A model generated the notes under the pieces. The model was given only the letters and a program-made list of their open reading frames with translations, did not search any database and was not told the origin of the DNA. The position numbers and the translations under genes are program-made. A stretch of DNA of 64,000 nucleotides, taken from assembly GCA_917880885.1 (NCBI GenBank), contig OU862923.1, positions 24,071,770 to 24,135,769 on the forward strand, in the 5' to 3' direction. This stretch comes from Limnephilus marmoratus (lineage: Eukaryota > Arthropoda > Insecta > Trichoptera > Limnephilidae). Below are positions 22,555-33,372 of the stretch, piece after piece. Position 1 is the first letter of the stretch. Each line of letters starts with the position of its first letter.

Positions 22555-22658
22555 TACGTATACGTAAATGTATGTATGTGCGTATGTATGTATGTGTGTA
22601 ATGTATACGCATGCTTGTGTACGCGTATAGAAACATTTATGTATGTCAGGGTGTATGT
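22555..22658. repeat. TGTA/TG-rich microsatellite
   Basis: Imperfect TATG/TGTG repeats ending immediately before the probable LTR, which makes the 4-bp target duplication there less informative. Confidence 0.85.
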
Positions 22659-22662
22659 ATGT

Positions 22663-23358
22663 TGTTAGCACACCTGTCTGAGGTGCCTACATTCTGCCGA
22701 CGGTCTAGCTCAGAATTATTCGGCCAGCAGAGCGATAGAGGCTATCATCACCAGGGTTGTAGGATCTCTTAGGCGCAAGTGTGGTATTCCTGAAATAAAC
22801 TCAATCCTACGGGCCGGTGAGGGCAATGAAACAATCAGCTGCAGTAAACATGATGTGTATTGGAAAGAATCCGTTTAGAATACAACAGTGGTACATTACA
22901 CAGACAATTTTAGAACACAGGTAGAATTAATAACCTATCTATTTCAGGGGTCATAGGGCCTAACAAATCTCTCTGCCTCGAGTCTCCCTGGGGACGGTCA
23001 TAATTACGCGTAAATTGGAAGGGACACACGCAAAAAGGGGAAATTAGTCGTTCGGGTACTCACATCCGCTGGCTGGTGCCTGGAGAACCGCAAGGTGAGC
23101 GGTGTTCTGGCGGGGCTGGTGCTCCCACAGGCCTCTACAGGCGAACTTCGCCATTGCGTTTCCGTTGGAATATTCCATAACAAAGTCGGAACGATTCGCG
23201 GCAGAGCGTGCGCTCACCAGAGTAGCTACCGTAGAATAGCAGTTGCTCGCCGTTGTCAACCGCCGCTAGCGTGCGGGGCGCGGGAGCGGGTGGAGAACGC
23301 TTGCATTCACAGTGGTGTAGCGTGATTTTTGTAGGGGCGTATTCCGTGCATCGTAACA
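22663..23358. mobile_element. Probable solo LTR of an LTR retrotransposon
   Basis: A 696-bp block begins TGTTAGCACACC and ends ATCGTAACA, with the 5-bp terminal inverted repeat TGTTA/TAACA. ATGT flanks it on both sides (22659-22662 and 23359-23362). It is clearly more GC-rich than its surroundings, has no long frame with homology, and has no partner LTR in the window. TG...CA ends plus a 4-bp duplication fit Gypsy or BEL/Pao solo LTRs. Short frames inside (e.g. 23095-23325) look non-coding. Confidence 0.6.
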
Positions 23359-23362
23359 ATGT

Positions 23363-24160
23363 GTACATGTATTTGCACATGTGTGCACGCATGCACACAA
23401 ATAAAACTATAAATAAGAATTATGATTTTGAATATGATCTTATAATCTTGTGCATAACTTTTCTCTTTTTTTTTCTATTTTCCTTAAAAAAATGTAATTT
23501 TCATTATAAACTTTCTACTATAATTTTTCCAATATTCAACATGTTTATATATTTAATCCATTTGTTCACGCTAGACACCACAAAGTAGCTATATTCTATT
23601 GTCACCATGAAACAGGCAGCCGCTTAGTATGGTGATGTAATCTATCATATATATGAAAATGTTTTAATGTGTTACCACGTAATTATAAATAAATAAACAT
23701 ACACACTTATGAATACACTACACACATCAACCATTAATTATTCAACATGACTGCCAAAAATAAATAAGTCACATTATTTATTAATATCTATCACGCACAC
23801 GTAGTTTACACAATAGTACCAGTAATACAAAAAATGTTAATAGTCAGTAACTGTATGGGTAAGTATGTACGCTAGTGTTTTGTGAACACCTCACTAGGAG
23901 AACCTATACTGAGGTGTTTGCTTGTTTTAGATACAGTGTTATTATGCCACCACAAATCCCAAAGCAAAGGAAACATTTTATGGGGAACCCAGGATGAAAT
24001 ACCCCATTATTATGTGTAATATATTATTATTTCTTTACTCTAACCAACGAACTGTTTTGTTTCTAATATAAAAATTATGTTTTCCTTTTAATTTTGATGA
24101 TGGCATTTGTATAAATGTAAATATTTAACATACATATTTAATTCAATTGGAATAACTATT
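23363..24160. other. AT-rich spacer with possible LINE 3' UTR at the right
   Basis: The last part (about 24060-24160, minus strand) is probably the 3' UTR of the adjoining RTE-like element. Nothing else recognised. Confidence 0.35.
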
Positions 24161-24799
24161 TTTATGACCGTTTCCCCGAAGGGGTAGGCAGAGAGGACGG
24201 ACCGCCAAACAACTCGATCTTGGCACACACTCCTTGCCTCGCTCACATTCATACATCGTCTCATACATGCTCTTCTATTATTCCGACTCTTCACATGGCC
24301 TGACTCAAGTATCTGATTCACTTGATCGTGCCATGTCTTCCTCGGGCGTCCCCGACTTCTTCTTCCATTCACATTTGTCATATATTCTCCTTATACTCCT
24401 TTCTTCGTTCATTCGCTCTACATGCCCAAACCTTCTGAGCGTCCCCCTTTTAATCTTACTCATCACGCTTACATCAGCCTTGCATTCTTCGCGGATCTCC
24501 ACATTTCTCACACGATCGTAAATGGTTTTACCACACATACGCCTCAGGGATCTCATTTCTACAGCATTCAGTCTACTTTCATCCTTCCTCTGCCAGTTCC
24601 ATGCCTCACTGCCATACATCAGGGTAGGTACCAGCACTCCATTGTGGACAGCTATCTTCGCTTCTTTGGACAGTTTTTTGTTGTTGCCAACGGCGTTCAG
24701 TCCTCCATTAACAGCGTTACCTGCATTTACCCTTCTTTCGATATCTTTGTCAGCCCTTCCATCTCTCGTGAATTCCGAATTTGAAATACATGACCACAA
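24161..24799 (-). pseudogene. RTE-like LINE, C-terminal region
   Basis: Two minus-strand blocks in adjoining frames. Block 1 (24799-24305): KDIERRVNAGNAVNGGLNA, VLVPTLMYGSEAW, LNAVEMRSLRRMCGKT, GTLRRFGHVERMNEERS. Block 2 (24360-24165): GRPRKTWHDQVNQILESG, NRRACMRRCMNVSEA, WRSVLSAYP. This order is the stereotyped C-terminal region after the RT domain in a widespread arthropod RTE-like LINE family. One frameshift near 24370 separates the blocks, and the endonuclease and RT palm are absent. Confidence 0.85.
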
Positions 24800-25640
24800 C
24801 CTTTTTTTATTTTTCTATGCCTTGTTCTGTTTCATGTTAGGTTTAGATTTGTAAGTATTATCATCTTCAATTATTAAAATTTATTGAAATTGCTACCATG
24901 ATCAAATGAACATTAAATCATTTATTGAGAGAGTGGGGAAGTGAGCACCTAGCAAGAGAAGAAAATCAAGAACTTGTTGCGAAATAGTTAGGATTTGTAG
25001 GTACGGTTTATAAAGTTACAGTAAGTCCATTACTAAAATTAAGCGCAGTTTACTTCTGTGTGACAAATATGTCTAGTCAGTTTAAGAAGTAGCACTGTAA
25101 CTTAGAAACGCCAAGTTTCGCGTGTCAGCAAGTGTTCCCATATTCAAGATTGCACACGATGCAGCTTACTCGACATGTACAGTTGTACTTTGTACCGACA
25201 CATTGAAGATATAAACGGAGAGAAACATGTTTTGGCGTGTCTATGTCCTCAAAGTAAGCTCAATTTGTCCTTACTTCTGGTGAAATCGGTCAAACGTCTT
25301 CGTATATCAAAATTATTTCTTGAACAGACATATTCGTTGGCTTGTCCGGGGCATGAGAGACGAAACCTCTTAAGTAAGTTGGCTACAGCAGTTTTCGTTT
25401 AAATCGGGTTCGATCACACTTTTAGCTAATATTTGTTCATGATAAGTACCTATAACAACGTTCACGTAGTGCTTACCTACCTACATGGCAGCACATTTGC
25501 CGTAAGTCGAGCAGAATAATTAATGGTTGCATTTAGCTGTGTATGCGTTTCATGCATTAAACACAGTAGTTATTGACAATTAAAACATTTAAATGTCAAT
25601 AAAAAATTGCTGTTATTCGTTTATTTAATGTCATTCAATA
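24800..25640. other. Spacer with a low-copy repeat
   Basis: About 25181-25330 shares text with 40420-40540 (AAGCTCAA.TT..CC.TACTTCTGGTGAA). Both have GAAGATAT upstream. The plus frame at 25175-25402 covers it but is unrecognised. Nothing else seen. Confidence 0.4.
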
Positions 25641-25669
25641 TTTTGATTGTATTATTTTCAATTTGTACT

Positions 25670-25921
25670 CGTGATAAGTATCTACAATATGGTGTTGACA
25701 GAAACAAATCAAAACATAATAATTATTCTGAATTTGCCAACCATATTTTGGAAACAAGTCATTCTTTTGATATTAATACAGGTCTTAAAATTTTACATAC
25801 TAACACTACGGGCATACAATTGGATAATTTAGAAATTTTAGAAATTAGAAAAAGCATTAATAGTAAATTAAATATTATAAATAACCAAACCTTTTTTAAA
25901 AATAGCCATCTTTTAAATTAA
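25670..25921 (+). pseudogene. PLE GIY-YIG endonuclease, C-terminal fragment
   Basis: Readable text: SEFANHILETSHSFDINTG, then LKILHTNTTGIQLDNLEILE, then NNQTFFKNSHLLN and a stop. In PLEs this follows the GIY-YIG motif and includes the region with the catalytic glutamate. The GIY and YIG signatures themselves lie upstream and are missing, so the enzyme is inactive. The frame shown is open from 25607, but the first 20 or so codons look unrelated. Confidence 0.75.
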
Positions 25922-26184
25922 TTTTCTTATTAATACTTACAACTAATTATAATTATTGATTTTTTGATTTAGACTAATTATTTTAATTAATTATTCTTAA
26001 AAGATTTTATTATCTAAATGCAATTTTATTTTTCCTTAAATAATTATTAAATTTAATTTTGTATAACTATTTTTATGATTAGTAAGTAATTAATCACCTC
26101 TACTTTTTCATATTTTGTCTATGTTATAATTTATTCTTATTTATTCTAATTTGACTATACTTGTTTGTCATTTATCATAGTAAC

Positions 26185-26227
26185 ATATCCTGATGAAGAC
26201 AACATTGTTGTCGAAACATGTTGATAT
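26185..26227 (+). ncRNA. Hammerhead ribozyme motif, complete
   Basis: ATATC (stem I), CTGATGA, A, GACAAC-ATT-GTTGTC (6-bp stem II), GAA, ACATGT (palindromic stem III), T, GATAT (stem I). All canonical core bases are present and stems I and II are perfect. Cleavage is predicted after 26222. PLE-type short stem III. Confidence 0.8.
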
Positions 26228-26285
26228 TGTTTTAAATATAGTGGTTTTATACAAAGTAATAAGTTATTCATTATACAAAACATGT

Positions 26286-26647
26286 TTCCCTGGATCTGAA
26301 TTAAACTCATTCCTACGATAACATTAAAACATTACGAAAGCAAACGTTTGAATATTACTAAAGTCATAAAGAAACAGCAGTAATAATATTAACGTGAACA
26401 CATTTACCCTAGTGTTAGTCTACGGGTGTGAAAAATGGCATTCTGAGATAATTGTATCCAAAGATTCAATTTTGGGAAAGAAATCAAAGAAGGTGTGTTC
26501 GTATGTCTTCAAATTTTCTACAGTCTGTATAAAGATGTGATAGTTTTTGAGCAGCTATTTAATAATATTTTCAATACCTCTTTGTCTGCATTGTCAGCTT
26601 AAGAATGAAAATTTGGCATTCTGCGATAATTGCAAAGTATTACTTCT
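26286..26647. other. Spacer with a unit duplicated beyond the next LINE
   Basis: A block with GGGAAAGAAATCAAAG and GATGTGATAGTTTTTGAGC (about 26474-26570) reappears imperfectly at 26956-27055. The second unit is interrupted by the LINE insertion at 26657. Confidence 0.4.
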
Positions 26648-26964
26648 GGGAAAGATCTCTCTCTCTCTCTCTCTGGTTTCAATCCTGGGATTGGTTTGCA
26701 ACAATTTCCTCTATTATTCTCTTCCATTCTTCTCTGTCTCGTGCGGCTCTTTTGAAGTCTGCATATGATAAGCAGCGCACGTCAGCCAGCAGGTCCTCCA
26801 GGTACTCTCGGTGTGGGCGTCCCCTAGAGTTTGTCCCCTCGGTCATGCCCTCCATTATGGCATGCAAGAGGCCTTCTTGTCGTATTACATGGCCGATCCA
26901 TCTTGCACGCCTTTCGGACAAAGCCCTGAGCAGGTGCCTTCCTCCTTCGATTTGTGGGAAAGAT
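26648..26964 (-). mobile_element. 5'-truncated LINE, 299 bp, with 9-bp target duplication and (GA)n tail
   Basis: GGGAAAGAT occurs at 26648-26656 and 26956-26964. Between them the minus strand (26921-26679) is open and reads RRARWIGHVIRQEGLLHAIM, NSRGRPHREYLEDLLADV, SYADFKRAARDREEWKR, the C-terminal signature of a LINE family with WIGH and GRP....Y motifs. The minus-strand 3' end is a (GA)n tract (26657-26672). A very clear short target-primed insertion. Confidence 0.85.
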
Positions 26965-27754
26965 ATAAAGCGTGTTTTCTATCGTCACATGTTTTACGTT
27001 ATTTCGTTTAAAGACGTAATAGTTTTTGTGCTGGCCTTTTTAATAATATTTGAATTATTTCTGGATTATTAACTCAAAAATGCAATTGTTTTACTTGTCA
27101 TGATCTAAGATTAGGGGTGAGAAGTATTAATTTCTTTAAATAGTATTTACCCATGTTTCTGATGACATTTTACTCCATTTTACGTAGTCGTTTAAATTTA
27201 ACAATCGACAATACAACACCCAAACTGGCAACGCTTGTAATTTTTAAGTAATCGTGAAAAAATGAAAAAAAAGCTTATAATAAAACAAGTACTGTTTAAA
27301 CCAGTTATTATTTGCTTTTGAACTTCCAAATGAATCGATCCCGCAAACGTATGTATCAAATCAAGAATTTGGCTCAATTTAAATAAATATCTATTAAAAA
27401 ATCCGATTTTACGTAAATTCTAACCCATTTTCAAGTTTTTATAATTATAAGTCATATAATTGTCCGATAATTGTTTGGTTTGGGTTGCCTCCTTGTTGTA
27501 CTTTTAACGTAGAATTCTACTATCGCTGTCCATAAATTTCCTAATGTTTTAGCTTTTATGTTGTCCTGTGCTATAGATAGCACTGTTATTGTATTTTTCT
27601 CTTACTATATTGCCTTGTACATATAAAAATACTGTGTGTACATATATATGTTTATGTCATGTTATTTTCAATATTGTGTACTACGTCAAGGGAATACTAA
27701 ATAATTGTATAAGTTTTTTGTTCATATGAAGCGGATACTTTGTGATGTGACATT
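26965..27754. other. AT-rich spacer
   Basis: Apart from the duplicated unit at its left edge, nothing recognised. Confidence 0.35.
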
Positions 27755-27880
27755 ATTAATTTAAAATAAAACAATAACTTTGTAAACACCACTTAATAAA
27801 AGTGGTGTTTACAAAGTTATTGTTAAACACCACTTAATAAAAGTGGTGTTTACAAAGTTATTGTTTTATTTTAAATTAAT
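27755..27880. repeat. Compound palindrome with internally repeated hairpin
   Basis: The outer arms ATTAATTTAAAATAAAAC... (27755 on) and its complement (to 27880) enclose two head-to-tail copies of AACACCACTTAATAAAAGTG-GTGTTTACAAAGTTATTGTT. Each unit is itself a hairpin (ACACCACTT...AAGTGGTGT). The GTTTACAAA words resemble PLE ends at 2.88 and 3.89 kb, but no hammerhead core is present. Confidence 0.8.
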
Positions 27881-27885
27881 TATAT

Positions 27886-28995
27886 AAGTCTTTTATAGTA
27901 AAGCGCAATCGAAATGAAATAATACAAAACCGCGTAAGTATTACAATTATTTTTAAACTCTTAGCTAAATAAACTAATTTAAATGATCAGGTTTCCATTT
28001 GAAAAAAACAATATGTTAAAAAAAACTTTAACTTTTTAGAAGTGACGCCTACCAGAGAAAAAATAATAACGTACAAAGATAAGACGAAATTCTCGTACTT
28101 ATAAAGCATTTAAGGGTATATAATTCACCCCAGTATTTTGAAGCATAACCTCAAAGTGTTTTTTTCTAAAATAATTAAATTAGCGCTATCTTATGAAAGA
28201 ACAGATTATAATTACTTTAAAGCATACCCTTACTCAAATATTTGCTATCTGTCGATCTTTTCACTCTCCTTATGAGTTAAATTAACATTAATTTCCTAAT
28301 TCCTTTGTACCTACTTATACAATTTCCCAGAAAACCGCAATATATCTGTTTTATATTGAATTTACATAGATACTTTAGAGTAATAACCAGAACCGTGTTA
28401 AAAGTATCGGTCTTTACAGTTTCCAGGTGGGTTTTAAGGGTGGACTCTTGAATAGGACGGCATATGTTTATGACACGCACGCTCCAAAATGAGTTATATC
28501 CACGTCCCTTAATTATCAAAACATTGATTACGATCAGCGGGGATGATACGACCCTTGGCATAAACCCTCATTTAACCATCATTCCTTTATCAAGGGCTGT
28601 AAAATTCAAGCAAAAGTACCCCCTGGTCAGAACAACCTTTTTGTAGTCAATAGGGAGAGGGATGTTTGTAACAATTTGTATGAATAAATTAAACCTGTTT
28701 GTTAATAATTTCTCCTGACAAGGGTACCGCGTATCATCCCCACGAGACGTCTTATCAGAATGGTCGTATAACCTACCTATATCTACTGCTTTATTACGCA
28801 AATGCCAGAGATATAGACACGCCAAGTAAGCCCTCACCACTTGTCAGCTGACATTTCGGACACCTTGGACATTCAACGATGCATCATAATACAATGCATC
28901 TATGCAAATCGCACGATTTTATGTACCTATTATATAAATATAAGAGTTAATGTCCTTATACGGCGATAGGATGCGATCAATTAGCAAAAGATTTT
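27886..28995. other. Spacer, nothing recognised
   Basis: About 1.1 kb. Minus frames at 28277-28561 and 28568-28840 are moderately long but unrecognised. Confidence 0.35.
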
Positions 28996-29620
28996 GGGGT
29001 TTTTTTTCCCCTCTTTTAGCCAACGTTTCGGGTAGCCCATCATCACGGCAGTGGTATCAGAAAGGTTTGCTAAATGTGGAGGAAGCGCAACACATTATTT
29101 TAATTATATATGTTTTTCAAAACCTTTTTAAGGTCCATACAGAAGCATAAGTACATAAGATTATTGCGGTAGAAGGAAATAAGATATTTTTAATGACTAA
29201 CAGTATGTCACTGTAATATTTTGTGAGTGTAATAATATGTACAGTAAAATGATTACAAGGACGTTTGTATTTTTATTTTTTGCTGTGACAGAATTGATCC
29301 TGAAACTTCCCTTTCTCTAAAGAAATTTTTTATACTACCTATAACTACCTACCCTTCGGCAGCCATAACGGAATAGACGGCAGCACTTTTGAGCACTTCA
29401 GCACAGAGAACAGTAGAGGTTATCCACCTCTTACCCGCCCTGGTATAAGTAACAGATGGTTACTCCTTCAAGGCTCTCGCAAGATTCTAATTTTTTTGTT
29501 AAACGAAGCTACATTTATTTATTTTGAACGAATCAAGACCTCCAGTGTCCTTGCAAACGTTGTTAGCAAGCAGTATGCAAGAACTTAACAGGAAAAACAA
29601 AAAGCAAAAAAATAGGTTAG
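28996..29620. mobile_element. Fragment of the hammerhead TIR family
   Basis: The left part has TTTTGGGGT, TAGCCAACGTTTCGGG and CCATCATCAC, matching the ends at 36910 and 40951. The right part (about 29410-29610) matches 41120-41300 in inverted orientation: CAGATGGTTACT, CAAGATTC, CTCCAGTGTCCTTGC and TTAACAGGAAAAACAAA. The hammerhead at 29016-29050 (minus) reads GTGATGA in place of CTGATGA, so it is degraded. Confidence 0.6.
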
Positions 29621-30429
29621 TAATAGGTTAGCAAGACAAAGATAAATTAAACAGGGCAAAAGAAAAACTCATTCATGAGGCTCCATGAGGCGGCATTGCA
29701 TCTGTAAAAACCTGCAAGCACCTGCATGAAATAGAGAACATAAGTAATACAATAAATACCAAATCAATTGGCAAGTACCAACAAAAAATGTGAATGGCTA
29801 AATAGCACAGAGAACAGTAAAATACATATAATAGATATTTTAGAAAGACACTTCAAGGTCCCCCAAGAAAAAAAGATTTTTTTTTAAAGTAAATAATAAG
29901 GCGCCAAAATTAAAATTGCTCCTGAATCCCTCTGCCTCGGGCCAGAACTTAGTGGATCATTTATTTTAAAATATAATTTAATAAATGTACAAAGGAGGGC
30001 ATATCTAGTATTCTCTTCATCAAATCTAAATATAAGGTAAATTTTATATCGTAACTTATGCAAATGAATGGATATTTAAATGTACTTTCGTGGGATTTTA
30101 ATTCAAACAATAAATATGCCCGACGCCGGCGGAATATTAATTCCATCATTTACATCCAGCTAACGATATAATAGGCTGACAAAAGCTGTGAATCAGATAA
30201 AGGCTTCACCATTTTACCAACTGCGGCAAAGGTGAATCGCCAAGAGGAGTGGGTTGACGAAACCCGTTTTGTATCGCAAAACATTCGCGAAAAGCTCGAT
30301 TAAAAAGGTCCAGGGTTCGTAATATTTTTACCATTAAATTCGTGGTTAATTTAAATTCACCACGAATTTTCAGGAATTATTCGTCGGTTTTTATTCGTCT
30401 TATTTCGTATGGTTGGGTAGGTATTTTGC
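29621..30429. other. Spacer, nothing recognised
   Basis: A small hairpin AATTCGTGGT...ACCACGAATT lies at about 30338-30369. No family-level feature otherwise. Confidence 0.35.
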
Positions 30430-30640
30430 GTCGCCCTGGGTACCTCATCAATCCCGCCGGGTAATGAATGGAGCGTTGACTACATGTTCGGTGGTCTGCA
30501 CCCCACCGCATTCACACATCGCCGACTCTTTAAAGCCCCATCTATGCATCTAGGCACTGCGGTTATAGGAGCACCAACCTATTAATGGCGGACCGGAGTG
30601 AGTTTTATGAAAACCCAGACTATCTCTCAGTGGTCATTTC
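30430..30640 (-). pseudogene. LINE C-terminus with Cys/His cluster remnant
   Basis: The minus strand reads LGFHKTHSGPPLIGWCSYN, a stop, then MHRWGFKESAMCECGGVQTT and EHVVNAPF. The WG.K.S..C.CG..QT..H pattern is the post-RT zinc-binding end of many insect LINEs. The last expected Cys (in NCP) is replaced by Ala. One stop; 5' extent unclear. Confidence 0.55.
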
Positions 30641-30698
30641 CCGAGTTGACCGATTGCCACTCGATTTTCCACCTATCTTCTGGAATAAGAGGTAATCG

Positions 30699-30908
30699 AT
30701 GGAGCATCTCTCCTTCCACCCGGAAGGATTTTTGGGACTTCAAGCGGCATGCAGGGTGAGAGACGACATTATCGTGCAAAGGTATTGCGATTTTCTACAG
30801 TGCCTTGTCTTACACCCTTGCAATAATGAAATGCAAGAGTTGCAATCTTTAGCCAGATATTTGGAGGGGTTATATTTGCAAGTACGGAGAACCAGGGGAA
30901 AGGAGTAG
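30699..30908 (+). other. Unrecognised 69-codon open frame
   Basis: Reads MEHLSFHPEGFLG at the start and LARYLEGLYLQVRRTRGKE at the end. It has no known family resemblance and starts over the antisense of LINE-derived DNA. It may be chance. Confidence 0.15.
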
Positions 30909-30911
30909 GTT

Positions 30912-31483
30912 TTAAATTCTTTTCATTGACATTCTGGAGATCACTAGAAGGGATAGATTATATAAGATGGTTGTCCTAAATGATTTATGATCAAAGACTG
31001 AAGATGGAAGACCGACAGCATAAAAACTGACAGAAAGAGGTAAAATAAATTTATACGACTGCTCTGATATTGCAAAAAAGCTGCAGTGCTTTTTTTGTCT
31101 TGAATTTCTACGTCGACTAAAGTATTTTGTTGGAAACGCATTTTTCATCATGTTCCACAATGATGCACTTATTACGCTGGTTCCGCTAGAAACACATGTA
31201 ATTAATTAAATGAAACAAGTTTATACTGTACCTAATATTTTATTATTATGTGCGATAGTGATAAACAAGCACGTTTCGAAAAAATTCTATTTTTCTATTG
31301 TTTGACTAGTTTGATTACAAATTCCACCAATTAATTCATTTTAATAGTTTTGTTGTTATATCTATGATCTGTTACAATGCAATTACGTCACAATTTCAAT
31401 CAGTTACGGCTGAAATCGATTTTTTTAATTCTAGCATAATTTTAATATCCCTTATAAAATCACGGTATTTTTTTGCGAAGAAA
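30912..31483. other. AT-rich spacer
   Basis: No repeat family member or convincing gene was seen. Confidence 0.35.
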
Positions 31484-32380
31484 TTTTTTTATTTATTTTA
31501 TTTATTAATTAATCTTAAGTTAGCTCACATATTTGCGTGTGCTAATATTTTATAAAGATATAATAAACATTTACATTGGTTGGCAAACATAATCATTTTT
31601 TAAATATTACACATAAATAAAGACATTAATAATTGAGGTATACATATTTTCGTAATTCTTTTTTAAACTTGTTTATATTTTCTATCTCAGTAATTTCAAT
31701 CGGGATGTTGTTATACAGTTGGACGGCCTGGTACATCAGAGATTTCTGGGTGCTTGATTTTTTTCTTGTCGGCAGTCCAATTTGCTTTGAATTTCTTGTC
31801 CCGTGTCCGTGTGTTTCGTTATTATAATGTATTTTTCTTTTTAGTTCCTTAGACATCATCCCCATGTTAATTTTATGTAAAAAAATAAGTACATTAAAAT
31901 ACACAGTTTGCTTCACCGTCAACATATTTAGCTCTTTTAGCATGTCTCGTATTCGTGTGTATATGTTGCGCTTAAGTATTATTCGCATTGCTTTATTTTG
32001 CAATATTTGCATTTTTTTCATTTTCTCTTCATTGCAGAGAAAAACAATACTTGAACAGTAATTAAAGTGTGGTGATATAATTGTATTATATATTATCTGG
32101 CATGTTTCTTTATTTACTTTGTTTCTGATTCTACCAAGAAATGAATTTTTTTTTGCATTTTTTTTAATTGTCTAATCTGCATTTGTTGAGAAGTTAAATT
32201 TTGAATCTATGATGACGCCAAGATATTTAATTCACTTTTTTATGATTTCTTCATTTATAGAAACCTTTGGTTCACCATGCGTATTTGTTCTACCTATATG
32301 CATGTATTTTGTCTTATTTACATTTAGTTTCAATTTATTTAATTTGAGCCATTTTGACAAAGTTTGTCAAACATTTTGAC
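31484..32380 (-). pseudogene. LINE RT C-terminal third with 3' UTR
   Basis: The minus strand from about 32380 reads WLKLNKLKLNVNKTKYM, KYLGVIIDSKFNFSTN, then from 32021 MKKMQILQNKAMRIILKRNI, LNMLTVKQTVYFNVLIFLHK and the end ENINKFKKELRKYVY (stop near 31626). This is the usual RT thumb and C-terminal order for jockey/CR1-like LINEs. A single stop (near 32235) interrupts the frame. The 3' UTR ends AATAAATAAAATAAATAAA at about 31484-31510. Confidence 0.8.
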
Positions 32381-32591
32381 AAAGTTATGTAAAAATAATT
32401 TGCCACAAAATAACTGCCATAAAAATCCAAATATTTTCAATTTAAGAGATTACCAGAAAATTAAAATTCAAAAGAATTCCGTTAGTGATCTTGTAAAATA
32501 ACGACACCCGTAAAAAATGAACAAAAACACATTTTAAACGTAGAATTATTCCTTCATTAATTAATTAAACTATTAATTAATTTTTTTTTTT

Positions 32592-32988
32592 ATTTTAACT
32601 TTATGACTAAAACCTCAAATTGTAATATTTAATTAAATGAAGACAATATTAGCGATAGTCAATCGAAAATCTGGAGACAGAAAAATCAGAAAAAGATATT
32701 GGCACCTCTGGGACTCGAACTCAGGACCCTCTACTTTCATGGCAACAGCTCTACCAACAGAGCTAAGGTGTCTGTCTATATTCAATTCAGTAACTTTTAA
32801 CTATATCACTTCGACTAAGAACTACTAACATTATCTTCATTTTCTTAACGCACATATTATTGGCTGCTATCTTAACATGTACATTATTGCAAGATTCAAA
32901 CCCGAACTAAATGCTTTCTAGATAGTGTCTGGATAAATTTGTATTTATGAAATATTACAATTTGAGGTTTTACTCATAAAGTTAAAAT
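32592..32988. mobile_element. TIR element carrying a tRNA-like sequence
   Basis: Terminal inverted repeat of about 39 bp: ATTTTAACTTTATGACTAAA... (32592) against ...CTCATAAAGTTAAAAT (32988), both with AACCTCAAATTGTAATATTT. The body holds a tRNA-like cloverleaf (32701-32772, minus). A second copy of the body in the opposite orientation is at about 33050-33372. There are no protein-coding remnants. Confidence 0.65.
32701..32772 (-). tRNA. tRNA-like sequence (pseudo-tRNA) in a TIR element
   Basis: A 72-nt cloverleaf can be drawn: acceptor GACACCT/AGGTGCC (one mismatch), D arm GCTC...GAGC, anticodon loop CATGAAA, T arm CTGAG-TTCGAGT-CCCAG. The anticodon stem is weak and position 33 is A rather than U, so a working tRNA is unlikely. 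Confidence 0.45.
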
Positions 32989-33049
32989 AAAAATATATAT
33001 CCATCCTAGACTTGAAGAAAAGTCAATAGATGTCGCATATTAAAAATAA

Positions 33050-33372
33050 AATGGATAGAAATTTATCCAGACACCATCTAGATAGCATTTAGTTTGGGTT
33101 TGAACCTTGCAATCATGTACATATAAAGATAGCAGCCAATAATATGTGCGTTAAGAAAATGAAGATAATGTTGGCAGTTCTTAGTCGAAGTATGATACAG
33201 TAAAAAGAGACTGAATTTTATATAGACACCTTAGCTCAGTTGGTAGAGCTGTTGCCATGAAAGCAGAAGGTCCTGGGTTCGAGTACCAGAGGTGCCAATA
33301 TCTTTTTCTGATTTTTCTATCTGTAGATTTTCGATTGAGTTTCGCTAAAATTGTCTTCATTTTATTAAATAA
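33050..33372. repeat. Inverted second copy of the tRNA-carrying element body
   Basis: Matches 32640-32935 in reverse orientation: TTTATCCAGACACCATCTAGA, GCAGCCAATAATATGTGCG, AAAATGAAGATAATGTTGGC and the tRNA-like segment. The 39-bp terminal repeats are not found here. The pair forms a large inverted repeat of about 740 bp with a 60-100-bp centre. Confidence 0.7.
33225..33296 (+). tRNA. tRNA-like sequence (pseudo-tRNA), second copy
   Basis: Same fold as 32701-32772: TTAGCTCAGTTGGTAGAGC D-arm/A-box text, and GGGTTCGAG T-arm/B-box text. The loop CATGAAA again lacks U33, and the T stem has one mismatch. Confidence 0.45.

Larger units (their letters stand above)
25641..26285 (+). mobile_element. 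Penelope-like element 3' part with GIY-YIG end and hammerhead
   Basis: Contains the PLE C-terminal coding remnant (25670-25921), about 260 bp of AT-rich sequence, a complete hammerhead (26185-26227), then GTGGTTTTATACAAAGTAA. ORF followed by hammerhead on the same strand is the arrangement also inferred for the 2.8-4.0 kb copy. The RT part is absent. Confidence 0.75.

Noticed and set aside
23095..23588. Overlapping GC-rich frames on both strands
   Set aside because: They lie inside the probable solo LTR and have no homology that I can recognise.
24422..24854. Plus-strand frames of 110-120 codons
   Set aside because: They are antisense of the RTE-like coding remnant.
26605..27072. 155-codon plus frame
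   Set aside because: It is the antisense shadow of the LINE C-terminus at 26.66-26.96 kb.
32701..33296. Functional tRNA genes
   Set aside because: The anticodon stems are weak, position 33 is not U, and both copies are embedded in repeat elements.
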